A DNA stretch of 64,000 nucleotides from Hevea brasiliensis (lineage: Eukaryota; Streptophyta; Magnoliopsida; Malpighiales; Euphorbiaceae), in assembly GCF_030052815.1 (NCBI RefSeq), contig NC_079493.1, forward strand, positions 125,684,394 to 125,748,393. The letters run 5' to 3'. Within the stretch, counting starts at the first letter, position 1, and every line of letters begins with the position of its first letter. A program made the position numbers and the translations under genes. Positions 1 through 10,954 of the stretch are shown piece after piece. The notes beneath the pieces were generated by a model. It did not search any database. It worked only from the letters and a program-made list of their open reading frames with translations, and was not told the DNA's origin.

Positions 1-972
1 CTTATTCTCAAAGTTTAAGAAAGATTTACCGTTCTTGTTTGCCTCCATATCCTTCAAATTGCTGAAGCTACATAAGTTGGATATCACTTCTACCACTTCA
101 TCTCTCTTCATCCAAAGAACACGGGAAACCCGAGAACTTGGCCAACTTTTTCACCTGAGAATTTATGTCCTCCTTCAAGTCCTCATACTTCAGAAATAAC
201 ACCTTGTCTGATCTCTTTAAACTTTCCTTTTAGTATCCTTTCACGTGGTCAAAAAAGGGACCATACGCTAGAACCCCCCGGCAGAACTTATCAAAACAAT
301 CATTCAGTGGAAGTGGTTCAAAACTTGCAGGTCTTGCTTTGTTGGCGAAATGCCAGTAAGATACGAAAGTGTCGAAGGGGTCTCGAGATAAATAAACTCT
401 TCGGAAATTGGAGTTCTTGATGGATTCTGCAACGATGGATATGGTATGTGAGTGGCAAATATCCTAGGAGACAGAAACGTAGACAGGTCAGGAATTTGGT
501 TATTTGCATAAAGCTTTTGCTCAAAGAAAGGTACAAGCTCATGAGGATTGAAGGAATGCAATGGGCTTTGTGAGGGTGTGTACCTTGCACGGTGGACAAT
601 AGCAAATGCCAAGGCCTTCAACCAAGTGGTGCTTGATTTAGGCGTGGTGATGAGTATGATATCTGTGTGCTCTGCTTGAAAATGCTTTTGAAATGAAACT
701 ATGGAACGAATCTCGTTTGGGGTGCGCCAAAAGCCTTGGTAAAGATAGAAATAATTAGGTCGCCATTCCCTTTTCTTTGGGAAGGGATGACGATAGATCA
801 TCAGATTTATCACTCTCTCGCTCCTGTTTCTTTGAGAGTTCTGTTCAAGTACCCTGTCTTCCATGGGAGGTGTTTGGCTAGATAGGCAAATCAAGAGCAA
901 CTCTTTAAATTCTTTGAAGTTCACATCACCATGTACATGTTTATAGATTAACCAAATAAAACAGTAACGCAT
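1..972 (-). pseudogene. cytosolic sulfotransferase pseudogene (cut by window edge)
   Basis: The minus strand encodes a plant cytosolic sulfotransferase (PAPS-dependent sulfate transfer to small hydroxylated metabolites). A likely original start is the ATG at 862-864, before a typical N-terminus that includes WRPNYFYLYQGFW. The PAPS P-loop is recognisable but reads PKSSTTWLKAL where the family has PKSGTTWLKAL. A one-base deletion between 426 and 427, just after the codons for SLQ, shifts the frame. The other frame then resumes the family sequence (SRDPFDTFVSYW, the 3'-phosphate-binding region, then NDCFDKFCRGV). A TAA at 230-232 replaces the Trp of the GYWKES motif. Homology continues to base 1 (LCSFSNLKD, then NKNGKS), so the C-terminus lies outside the window. 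An upstream ATG at 970-972 adds about 36 residues unlike the family. Three independent lesions make it a non-functional copy, in opposite orientation to the intact gene at 4680. Confidence 0.88.
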
Positions 973-3900
973 TATGAGGAAACTTCAAATTTCTAGCCAA
1001 ACAAAATATTGTGTCTATTATTAGATATAAAGAAGAACCATGAAGAAGAGATGAGCTGACGTGGAGTGAAGGAGTTGAAGTTTAACTTATTCTGTTAATT
1101 AGTTTTAAATTCTGTTAGTTTTCAAAGTTAGCTTCTGTTAGTCAATGACTTGTATATAACAGATGATTGATTAATGAATGATCAAGATTTCAGTTTCACT
1201 TTCATTTCTTGTTAGTATCAAACATTGCTTGCTTGGAAATCCATTAAAAATTGAGTTCTTTATTTTTATTTCAAATTAATTGTGATCACAATATAAAACC
1301 AAATCAAATCTATGTGGGGATCACCATTATCATTATTACTATTTCCAGAATCATATAGCGTTGCCACTGATCTCTTCTATGGTTTATGCTTAGTCAATCT
1401 CCGTGACTTCCATGGTAGGTTTATGCATGTTATTAAGAGAATGGATGTAATTAACCTGGCCGATGGGCCTCGCATGCTCAGTTCTAGGTTGGAACTGGCG
1501 GTTCCAGTTCCTAGAGCTGAGGGCTTGAGATTGAATCAGAGTCCCTCAGTTTTGGTTCGATGTAATTTGAGTTGATTCAATAGTTGATTTTTTTTTTTTT
1601 CTTTTTTAAAGAAAAATTTTTAATTTGAACCGGATTGAATTAGCTGATTCAAGAGGAGAAAGAAAATGGTTGTTCTAGATTAGACCTATGGAGCTCCAAT
1701 TTTGTTATGATCCGAGATTAAATTGGGCTGATTTTGAACTCAAATTGGACCATGGTTGGGTCTAGGACACCCCAACAGTGGATTAATTTGGGAATCAATA
1801 TCCCATCTTGGGAATCATACATTAATCCTAGTTTTGTCCTTGTAAATTATTCTCCATTTCCATGTATTTCTTGCTGTATATTTTTAGACCCCATCTTGAG
1901 ATATGCCTTGGCTCTTCCCTCTTAAGACTGGATTAAATTATATAGGGCACCAATTTGTAAGTATTTTATTAAAAGTCCTTTAGAATTTTGATTTTATCAA
2001 AGGAATTGACAACATTTTAGGAAATACAGACTTCTAATGTTGATTGTTTCTGAACTTTAAATGTTATAATCAACTAGTAAATCTTGAAATGGATGCATAG
2101 GACTAGTAGGGGCTTTGACTGCTCTTGTGGGGTTGGAGTTGCTTAGGAAGCTGCTGGGTATTGGAAAAGTAATTCTTGAAATGGATGCATTAGATGTGTT
2201 GCAAGTGATTGAGATTGGGATGTTCATTGCTTCAGGAATATGTATAGTTCTGGAGACGAGGAATATGACGAGCAAAGACTGAGATTTAAGTGCCCGTTCG
2301 ATTAAAGTAGTTTAATTAAAATTAACGGTTTAAAATTATTACTGTACCATTCGAAGCGCTGATCTTCAGTTGCAAAAGGTTTCAATTTTGCCAGAAAAGT
2401 TCAGTTTAGCATATTTTTAATTTTTTTATTTAAATTAATTTATAAATTTACTTTAAGCTTAATTTAGATTTGATAATTGATATGCTTGTTTAAATATAAT
2501 ATTTATTAAATAATTGATATGTCTTTAATTAATAAATTAAATTAAATTAGATAAATTTTTAATTTTATTTTATAAAAAAAATTAATATTATACAAATATA
2601 ACATCTAAATCGAAGCTTAAAGTCATTCATTGATTTTTTTTTTATTTAACTTAATTAATAAAAAGTAATCTATCATTGAATTTGAAATATTATTTTTTTT
2701 TAGGTGTATTTTTAAGAAAGTATTCCAGGCCTTTACACATTTTGCTCAGCTCAGATTAATTTCCCTGTGCCAACTTGTGGATGCCTCTAAGGGCAGGATG
2801 GCTGGCCCCAAATTTTAAAGCGCTCCATACACAACTCTGAATCAAATTCGAAACGTTGCTTAAGGGAGGACGAGCCCCAATCGCTCAATCACACCCCTGA
2901 GGTTAAATTCGAGATATTATTTACAATATTAAGTAATTTATCATTGTTTCATTTACAGTTTAAGTAAAAATAATATTTAATTATAGATATTGATATAAAA
3001 AGCTGAAACGGAATGGGATAAGATCATTTGAGCAGGATAATTATAAGGCTTGATGATCAGGATAATTATAAGACTTGAGGTTTAACTTGGGAAATGTATA
3101 GTGGTCATCGAAGTAGATAAAATGAAAACAATGAATGACCAACAACCTAATCCATCACACTGCCCCCATTATTTTAATAAGTGACATGATGTGATACAGC
3201 AGCCAGCCAATGAAAACAAGATAGAAACAGGTGAAAACCACGTGGGATACAGCAAACTCCAAACGTGATGATGAAGCCATGTCACGTGATATAAAATTGA
3301 AATAACGCATATAAATGTACTTTCACATGCCGTGCCACTGACATGACATCTGCCTCTGCAAAGCTTACACCTTTGATGGCTGTCTCAATTCATTATCCAT
3401 TCAAACTTAAAAAATTTTATAGTTTTAAATTATTATTTTCAATTAATGCTTTATGGATGGATAATTTTTATTAATTTTAAGAATATTTTACTTTCATCCC
3501 TTATTTACATTTTATTATCATAAATTCTTTAATTTTAGATTCTCTCACCATATAGTTTGGTCAAATTTCTGATCAGCATTGTAAGTGAACAATTTTGAGT
3601 AAAGCAAAGAAAAATTAATCTGTTTTATGAAAAAAAATTATGGCAAAGAAAATATAGTGGTAATTTCTTTTTTATTTTATTTTATTTTAATTTTAACAAT
3701 GAGACATTGTCACATGAACATCTTACCAGCAAAATAATCAGATTTTTCTATCAGAAATTTTAGTGAGTGAAATACTCTTAAAGTTGAGCAACGACAGGCA
3801 TAAATTAAGGTGAGCATATCTTAGATATTTTGATAAGGACCACATATATGTACAACCAGGCTAAGTATGGAAATTATACTGTGGCTGTTGGGTGCCACTT

Positions 3901-4625
3901 TTTCAAGCATTCCCTATTATGGCAACACCCAAGAGTTGAGTCCTTTTTTCCAAGTCCTATTGGTGTTTTTGGGACCGCAACCTGTACACTCTGCAAGGCA
4001 CATGCGCCTATGATATTGTGGCGGACCACCCTTTAATTATTGTGAAAATAACATTTCAAAAACACTGGTCCCTTTTCCAATTTTTTCAATATGGAATTGA
4101 GCTTTAGTTAATCCAATTATCCTTTGATTTGAAATCAAAATCAGATTAATCCCAATCAAAATTAAAATCTGAACTATTAAATTTTATCAAACTAGAACTG
4201 AATCGAATAGAAATCAGAATTGAAAGAGATCATGTAATTTCAATTCTTCTGAACTTTAAATTAAAATCATCGATTTTAATTCAGAATTAATTCGATATTC
4301 ATCTCTAGTTTAACTCATGCAAATTCTCAAGATACAAATATGTGATATTCATGTATGTTAGATTTATAATGAACTAGATATAGATAAAAAAAAAAATCCT
4401 TCAACATGAAATTTTATAATTTTAAAGATGATGTTATTATTAATGAATTAAAGCTTATTGATATAAAAAGTATGTGCTTACATATGTGAACATTTTTGGA
4501 AAGTAGTAATTTCCCTAAATGGAGCAAGATTCAATAATGTAGTTACACATATTGGACTATTATTGCATGCATACAATAAACATGTCAATAATTCCTTTAG
4601 AAGTAAAGAAACTAAATGCAAAAAT
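973..4625. other. AT-rich intergenic spacer
   Basis: No intact gene seen. The stretch holds long A/T runs, short open frames without recognisable motifs, and small GC-richer patches (about 1450-1770, 2750-2920, 3880-4030) that look like decayed repeats but could not be assigned. It separates the two divergently oriented sulfotransferase copies and so includes the promoter of the intact gene. Confidence 0.5.
2100..2282 (+). pseudogene. possible RNase H-like (RVT_3-type) fragment
   Basis: An open frame of about 60 codons ends at TGA 2280-2282 and reads ALVGLELLRKLLGIGKVILE, then MDALDVLQVI. This resembles the helix-strand pattern with a conserved Asp (LE.DAL..V) of RNase H-like domains in plant LINEs and RVT_3 proteins. 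There is no start codon and no neighbouring conserved domain. It could be a transposon relic or chance. Confidence 0.25.
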
Positions 4626-4634
4626 ATATAAAAG
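4626..4634 (+). promoter_or_regulatory. TATA box of the intact sulfotransferase gene
   Basis: TATATAAAA lies 46 bases before the ATG at 4680. This spacing predicts transcription starting near 4655-4665 and a short leader. Inferred from position and consensus only. Confidence 0.5.
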
Positions 4635-4679
4635 AAGGCACCTGCCAAGTCATAATCATCTCCCCAAGAAAAACACAAA

Positions 4680-5720
4680 ATGCCAGTTTCTACAACCACT
4701 TTCACTTCCATGTCTATCTCCCATTTCTCAATGAATCAAGTGTTGGGAAGTGGAGAGGAAGAGAAGTTAACCCATGAGTGCAAGGAATTGCTGCTTTCAA
4801 TTCCTAGAGAGAGAGGTTGGAGAACTCCTTATATCTATCAATTTCAGGGCTTTTGGTGCCAGCCAAAGGAGATCCAGGCTATTTTGTTGTTCCACAAACA
4901 CTTCCAAGCAAGAGAGAGTGATATTATTCTGGCTACAATACCAAAATCAGGCACCACTTGGCTAAAAGCTTTGGCTTTTGCCATCCTGAACCGCAAGCAA
5001 TTTCCTGCATTCTCAAATAACCATCCCTTGCTTGTTTCCAATCCTCATGATCTTGTTCCTTTCTTTGAGTACAAACTTTATGCAAATAACCAAATTCCTG
5101 ACCTCTCAAAGTACCCTGAACCTAGAACTTTTGCCACTCATATTCCATTTCAATCCTTGGAAGAATCCATCAAAAAATCCAACTGCAAAATTGTTTATAT
5201 TTGTAGAAACCCTTTTGACACTTTCATCTCCTCATGGATTTACTGTAACAAGCTGAGGGCGGAAACTCTTCCTCCATTGCTACGAGAAGATTGTTTCAAC
5301 ATGTATTGCAATGGGGCTATTGGGTTTGGTCCATTTTGGGACCATATGTTGGGGTACTGGAAGGAGAGCCTAGAAAGACCAGACAAAGTTCTGTTCTTGA
5401 AGTATGAGGACATGAAAGAAGACACTTCATTTCACTTGAAGAAACTAGCCAAGTTTCTTGGTTGCCCATTTTCAATGGAAGAAGAGAAGGAAAGAGTGAT
5501 TGAGGATATAGCCAAACTTTGTAGCTTTGAGAAAATGAAGAATTTGGAGGTGAACAAATCTGGCAAGTCCATTATGAACTTTGAAAATAGACACTTGTTT
5601 AGGAAAGGTGAGGTTGGAGATTGGATGAATTATTTGTCCCCTTCAATGGTGGAGCAACTGACCCAAGTTATGGAGGAAAAATTAGGTGGTTCTGGTCTTG
5701 AATTCAAGTTGATATCCTAA
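4680..5720 (+). CDS. cytosolic sulfotransferase (SOT family), intact
   Basis: Single-exon gene of 346 codons, the usual size and intronless structure of plant cytosolic sulfotransferases. These enzymes transfer sulfate from PAPS to hydroxyls of flavonoids, brassinosteroids, jasmonates or other small molecules. All landmarks are present: PAPS 5'-phosphosulfate loop PKSGTTWLKAL at residues 88-98, catalytic His154 in ATHIP, the 3'-phosphate-binding stretch RNPFDTFISSW (Arg176, Ser184), GYWKES at about 225-230, the KYED region at 241-244, and the C-terminal [10 protein letters not shown] (308-317). No signal peptide or membrane segment, as expected for a soluble enzyme. The ATG at 4680 gives an N-terminus a little longer than typical; in-frame Met11 and Met18 are alternative starts. 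Substrate cannot be predicted. Two broken paralogues flank it within 9 kb, so this is the surviving member of a local duplication cluster. Confidence 0.93.
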   Translation: MPVSTTTFTSMSISHFSMNQVLGSGEEEKLTHECKELLLSIPRERGWRTPYIYQFQGFWCQPKEIQAILLFHKHFQARESDIILATIPKSGTTWLKALAFAILNRKQFPAFSNNHPLLVSNPHDLVPFFEYKLYANNQIPDLSKYPEPRTFATHIPFQSLEESIKKSNCKIVYICRNPFDTFISSWIYCNKLRAETLPPLLREDCFNMYCNGAIGFGPFWDHMLGYWKESLERPDKVLFLKYEDMKEDTSFHLKKLAKFLGCPFSMEEEKERVIEDIAKLCSFEKMKNLEVNKSGKSIMNFENRHLFRKGEVGDWMNYLSPSMVEQLTQVMEEKLGGSGLEFKLIS

Positions 5721-5853
5721 AACAGTAAGTACTCTCTTGATAGCCATGATAGATTGCAGCTTCTATTTGGGTAATGAATGATATGCACATGCGTGTGTGG
5801 GGACTATATGGAGTGGAATGTTGTCCAGTGTATATACTATGTGGAGAATGTAG

Positions 5854-5859
5854 AATAAA
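5854..5859 (+). terminator. candidate polyadenylation signal for the sulfotransferase gene
   Basis: AATAAA about 134 bases after the stop codon, in AT-rich DNA preceded by a TG-rich stretch (about 5785-5830). A plausible plant near-upstream element; not otherwise supported. Confidence 0.35.
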
Positions 5860-7783
5860 ATAAGTAAAGATTTTCCATTTATTTTCAAATCATCAAGTTG
5901 ATTTGCCATTACTTCAATTAATTTAGATTTTACTCTTAGTTAAGTATGTCAAAGTGAAGTTGATATGTTGAAATCCATTAGAGTTGTGTCCACTGAACTG
6001 TCTCGAATTCAAATCTTATTCATAATCAATTAAACAAAAAAAAAAAAAAAAAGATTCATAGATATATGATTCTCTTCCAAAGATAAATAGCCAGCCTATC
6101 CAAACAACACTCCCTTGCTAATTACAGGCTTTTACACTTTCATTAGGCACAAACTAGGTTGCCCCATTTAAATCAAAAGGCCATTGTCCTTAAGGAAGCT
6201 TCCATTTTTCTATTTGTTATTGTTTATTATTATTAATTTAATTTTCATAAAAATTTAATTTTTTATAAGAATTAAAAATAAATTTAAATTTTATATCAAA
6301 ATTACACTTTCCTTAGAAAATTAATTTTATTTTATTTACTTTTAAATTAAATAACAAAATTTATTAGTTTTCATTCCTCACTATATAATACTTATTGTAT
6401 CATTATATAATGTTTATAAGCATTAGCAGTGTATGAAATATGATTGGATGAAAAATGATGCAGGAGGGGCATGATGAAAATATTGGTATGGGATAAAGGC
6501 AAGGGATTAGGTTCACTTCAGTAAAATTAAATAAAATGAAAAAAATATATATCTTAAAAATAATTTTAAAAACTCAATATATATGCATGAGATTTATAGA
6601 AAATTATTTTATTTTTTAAAAAAATTTTATTTATTATTAATTTAAAATTATTAGTATTTTAATTTTTATTAAGTTTTAATTTACATTTTAATTTTTTTAA
6701 AAAATTAATAATTTTAAATTAAAATATTAATTTTCATTATAAAATTAATTCTAAAATAAATTTTATTTATTGAAATTTTAAATCAAATACTAGTGGAGGG
6801 CCAACCTTCACCATCCCAATAAGATTAGTGAAGAGCTCTCGTCCAAGGTCTATTGATTTAAGTCTTTCTATCATTATCATAGATTTTGTAAAATATTTAA
6901 TTCAAAACACAGTGTAAACTTTTAAAATCAAATTATAATTCGAATTAAATAAAATCATATTAAAAAATACAAACTACATCATAATAAAAATGTATGATGA
7001 TGAAGTAATAACAATAACAATAAAAAAAAACAGTACGTTCAGAATTACATTAGAACACGAAGTGGACAAATTCATGGAGGGAAAAAAAAAAAAAAAAAGT
7101 CCATTTTCTTTTATGGTTGGACATCGATATATATCCAGACCAGTTATATCTATTTTGTCCAATTATGTGCATGCAAACTTGCAAGTTGCAAAAAATAGAA
7201 AACGCTATCAACCCTCTCTAAAAACAGCGCTTGTTCAGTGAAGTCTTTGGGGAGATCCGGCCATCTTGGCCGTGATTCTCCCCCTACTCTTCCTTTAGTA
7301 ATGTTTTCTTTTGGGTTTTTTAAGCTTTTTTTTTTTGTCTAATTTTGTCTCAGTCTCCAACTTTAGAGTTCTAGTGCCTCTCTTTGGATGGAATTCAGTT
7401 AGTTTTCTGCGGTGTTGTCATTCTTGTTGAAGGCATCTCCCCTGCTGGCCAAAAGGTTCAGGAATTGCTTGTAATTATATGAATACAAAATTATAAGGTT
7501 TAAAGCGTTTAAATGACTGAGAATTGCAGTCTCATGTATGCATGTCTGCCAACTGAAGAAAAGGACTGAATTCGAACTGAAATATGTATATGTCAAGAAG
7601 AGCTATCAGACGCAAGCTAGAAGACCATTTCAGATGCGAAACCTAGTTTTTGGAGTAGATAGGCAATTAAAACTGAAGCGGTTTTTGAAGATGGAATTAT
7701 TATATATAATTTAGTTCAGACGGCAATTGTGGCCTCTTCCCTTTGTCTAATCTCCATTGATCAGATGTATAAGGATGTAGTAT
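5860..7783. other. AT-rich intergenic spacer
   Basis: No gene seen. It contains poly-A runs (about 6034-6052 and 7082-7098), long A/T tracts, and a short GC-rich imperfect palindrome at 7249-7283. Open frames here have no recognisable motif. Confidence 0.5.
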
Positions 7784-9200
7784 TTGGAATTCGAGACAAA
7801 GATCAGAGAGCCGCTTGCTTCCCTTCCTAAATCAGAGAAATGGAGTTATGATCTGCACTTATATGAAGGCTTTTGCTGCCAAGTCAGAGTGATTCGTAAT
7901 GTGACCACTTCCAAGCTCAAGATGAAGGTCTGGCATCACTTGGCTCCAGTCCTTTACCTTTTAACCATCTAGTAATGGCAACCATTAACGTTGATACTTT
8001 CTCTTACTTAATCTTCTTGTTCTTTCTGTGGCTCATCTCAGGCTATCTACTTCAATACCTCTTCAAGAAACCCATAAAACCAATCCTCCACCTTCCTCCA
8101 AGCCCACCATCACTTCCACTCATTGGTCATCTCCACCGCCTCGGTAGAGTGAGATTCAAATGCTTCCATGTTCTCGCAACTAAACATGGTCCTCTCCTCT
8201 ATCTCCATTTTGGTTCTCTTCCTCTCCTTCTTGTCTCATCAGCTTCATGTAATGCTGATGAATATGTGGTTCATTATAACCCATTTGCTGCTTAAACTTC
8301 CTCTATGGTGTCTGTCTAATTCTCATACGAATAACAATAAAAAAGAAGTCCTTAATCCATTGCTACTCGTACTCGATATACTTTGTTAAATAACTCTTTA
8401 ATTATCTCAAACCCTCATGATCTCGTACCCTGTTTCGAGTCCAACGCGTTTGATTAAAAGGAAGTTCCTGCTCTTACTACCATTCCATCTCCAAGGATTA
8501 TTTCCACTCCTATTCCCTATGCATCTTTAGCAGAGTCCATTAAGAGGTCTAATTGTCCAATTGTGTACATTTGCTGCAACCATTTTGATGTTGTGGTCTC
8601 CACTTGGCACTTTCACTGTCAACTTAAGAGAGCAATACAGGTTTCTGTGGAGGAATTTTTTGACACGTAACAAGTTGGTTTGGACACTTTTGGGGTCATG
8701 GGTTAGGGTATTGGAAGGCAAGCTTGGAGAAGCCAAATAAGGTGTTGTTTTTGACGTATGAGGATTTGAAGGAAGACACTTTCTCTCATTTGAAGAGAAC
8801 AGCTGAGTTCATAGGATACCCTTTTTCTTTAGAGGAAGAGAGACAAGGTGTCATTGAGGAAATAGCAAAGCTGTGTAGTTTAAGCAATTTGAAGGATCTT
8901 GAGGTCAACAAAAATGGGAAATTCTGTTCATTAATGGCTAATAAGGCCTTCTTTAGGAAAGGTGAGGTAGGTGATTGGAGCAATTATGTGAGCCATTCCT
9001 TTAAAAAACATCTAGAAAATATGATGCAAGAAAAGTCAAGTGGATCCAGTTTGTCTTTCAAATTTTCTTGCTTGCTAGGTTTTATAGATCATAAGAAGAA
9101 CAAGGTAGGGAGGGCAATTTTCCTCAAATCTAATCAATTTTTTCTAATATCAATATTATGTGAGGTGAGAAGGTTTTCTCTTTGCACTGAATTCCCGTAA
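7784..9200 (+). pseudogene. sulfotransferase pseudogene interrupted by a P450 fragment
   Basis: Sulfotransferase homology starts near 7790 (ETKIREPLASLPKSEKWSYD, then LHLYEGF with Cys for the usual Trp). After HFQAQDE, in another frame, about 12 codons are missing, including the P-loop lysine, and a degraded ITWLQSFTF follows. At about 7972 a P450 N-terminus replaces the sulfotransferase sequence. Family sequence returns near 8362 with TRYTLLNNS and NPHDLVPCFE, then IPYASLAESIKRSNC and VYICCNHFDVVVSTWHF, where Cys replaces the Arg of the 3'-phosphate site. A TAA at 8668-8670 and a frameshift near 8698 precede an intact-looking C-terminal part from 8724 ([16 protein letters not shown], then [12 protein letters not shown]). 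Family homology ends near 9068, but no stop occurs until 9200. Non-functional as a sulfotransferase: P-loop lost, insertion, stop and frameshifts. Confidence 0.9.
7975..8250 (+). pseudogene. cytochrome P450 N-terminal fragment (CYP93/CYP712-like)
   Basis: Starting at an ATG (7975), about 90 codons encode the N-terminus of a microsomal plant P450. A hydrophobic anchor (residues about 8-28, rich in L/F/W/I) is followed by basic residues and the proline hinge LPPSPPSLPLIGHLHRLG. Next comes the KHGPLLYLHFGS region, ending at LLLVSSAS. Oxygen-binding, ExxR and heme-loop regions are absent; the frame stops at 8295 after residues unlike P450s. The hinge and the GPLLYL.FGS segment suggest the CYP71 clan, perhaps CYP93 or CYP712. 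It sits inside the sulfotransferase pseudogene in the same orientation, so it is a captured or inserted fragment rather than a gene. Confidence 0.82.
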
Positions 9201-9366
9201 TAAGCTCAACATAATAATATATTACTATTTTTTTATTAAAAATAATTTATTTTTATATATATAAATATTATAATTTTAAGAAAAAATATGTTCTAACTCA
9301 TAATTTATTTTTTAATAAATAGATTTATATTACATAATAATAAATTAAAATGAAAATATAAAAAAT
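9201..9366. other. short AT-rich spacer before the LINE fragment
   Basis: Only A/T-rich sequence is visible between the end of the sulfotransferase relic and the 3' end of the LINE. Confidence 0.5.
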
Positions 9367-10232
9367 ACTCAATTCAACTCAACTAAGCTTTTATCCCAGG
9401 AATTTGGGTTGGCTACATGAATTCTCTTTCTCCATTCTAAACGATTTTTTGTTAAATTTTTTAAAATGTGTAATGCTTCTACGTCGTACTAGTCTTCTCC
9501 AAGTCAGTTTAGGTCTATCCCTTTTTTTCTTTCTATCATCTAACCTAATGTGCTCTACTTGTCTAACTGAAGCTTTTGTTTGTCTACACTTCACATGATC
9601 AAACCACCTCAATCTTCCTTCTCTCAACTTATCCTCAATTGGCACCACTCCTACCTTTTCTCTAATACTCTCATTACGGATTTTATCTAGTCTAGTATGA
9701 CTACTCATCCACCTTAACATTCTCATTTCTGCAACTCTTATCTTAGACACATACGACTCCTTCAGTGCCCAACACTCACTACCATATAAAATGGCCGGTC
9801 GTATGGCTGTACGGTAAAATTTTCCTTTCAACTTATTGGGAATTTTGCGATCACATAAAACTCCTATGACACTTGGCTTTAATCCTATGACTAGCATCCT
9901 CCTCACATCCCCCATCTACTTAAAGGATTGAGCCGAGATATTTAAAGTGATTATTTTGGGGCAGTACCACTCCATCCAAACTAACTCATTCCCTATCACC
10001 AGTTCGGCCTTCACTGAACTTGCAATGTATGTATTCTGTTTTCGTTCTACTTAACTTAAAAACCTTTGACTCTAGAGTACTTCTCCAAAGCTCCAACTTT
10101 CTATTGACTCCTTCTCGCGTCTCATCTATCAGAACTATATCATCTGTAAACATCATGCACCAAGGGATACTCTCGTGTTTATGTTTCGTTAATTCATCTA
10201 AAACTAATGTAAAAAGGTAAGCGCTAAAATAA
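9367..10232 (-). mobile_element. 5'-truncated RTE-type LINE fragment
   Basis: The minus strand encodes the end of a non-LTR reverse transcriptase of the plant RTE type. It has the active-site box CMMFTDDIV (second aspartate pair in the palm), then [12 protein letters not shown], then the conserved C-terminal VLCDRKIPNKL, FYRTAIRPAILYGSECWALK and DKLREGRLRWFDHVK. The 3' end has short TTGAGT-like repeats (ctcaattcaactcaact on the plus strand), typical of RTE tails. Compared with the copy at 57230-58850 it lacks about seven codons around WLKWRRA and is frameshifted. It stops abruptly at about 10232, inside the palm domain, consistent with 5' truncation at insertion. Not autonomous. Confidence 0.85.
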
Positions 10233-10954
10233 ATAAAATGAAAACATAAAAAATAAATAAATAAAAAGGTCCTGTGGGGAAATTCGCCCCAGCCCTTGAT
10301 CCACCCGATTGCTATTCCTTAAAAAAAAAATAAGCATTATAGATCACCTAGCTTTCTTTAGAAAATATGCATATAGCCCCTATTTTGGCATATATTTATG
10401 TGATAGGTCATTAGTAATTAGTATAGTATTACATAGATGTGGCGAAGGCCAAATTTTAGGCCAAAATCAATAATTTTGGTTTTAAGGTTTTAGGAGATTG
10501 AAGTCGAATGCATGGTTTTCTCTTATTTCAATTCAGTTCAATTTTAACAATTTAATTCAATTTTGATCAAATTCAATAGTTATAATTTATTTTTAATTCA
10601 ATTTAATTTGATACAATTCAACAAATTCAATTCCATCTTGTCATTCTCACTATTTGCATCTGCCTGTGAACAGTTATAACCACAACTCCCACAGAACAAC
10701 TCATTACATCTGACTTAGTTGAGATCACTCTGGACAGGCCAAGCAAGTCCCATGGAGCCTCAGAATAAAAGAAGACATTTTAAACCAACTTTATGCATGT
10801 AATACACATCACATAAATCAAATGCAACGAAAGAACTGTGCTTTTATTTGGACAAGAACATGCTACAAGAAACGCTAAAACTTTCAAGCATTATATCCCC
10901 CACAAAGAACCCCAACTGCAATTCAATTTTGAGGTGTGAAAGCTAGCTTTTTTT
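10233..10954. other. intergenic spacer between LINE and solo LTR
   Basis: No gene seen. It contains an A-rich stretch, a run of TTCAATT-like simple sequence at about 10530-10630, and unassigned sequence. Confidence 0.45.

Noticed and set aside
1312..1575. 87-codon plus-strand frame
   Set aside because: No recognisable domain, codon pattern or splice context; overlaps a patch of GGTTCC-like palindromic sequence that looks transposon-derived.
1450..1770. Possible relative of the hAT-like MITE (GGAACTGGCGGTTCC words, GGTTGGGTCTA near 1755)
   Set aside because: No matching opposite terminus with an 8-bp duplication could be found, so the element boundaries are unsupported.
3830..4036. 68-codon plus-strand frame
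   Set aside because: No homology recognised; ordinary for chance open frames.
4090..4315. Possible MITE in TTCAAT/AATTGA-rich sequence ending ATCTCTAG, similar in style to 25980-26160
   Set aside because: Word composition is similar but there are no clear terminal repeats or target duplication.
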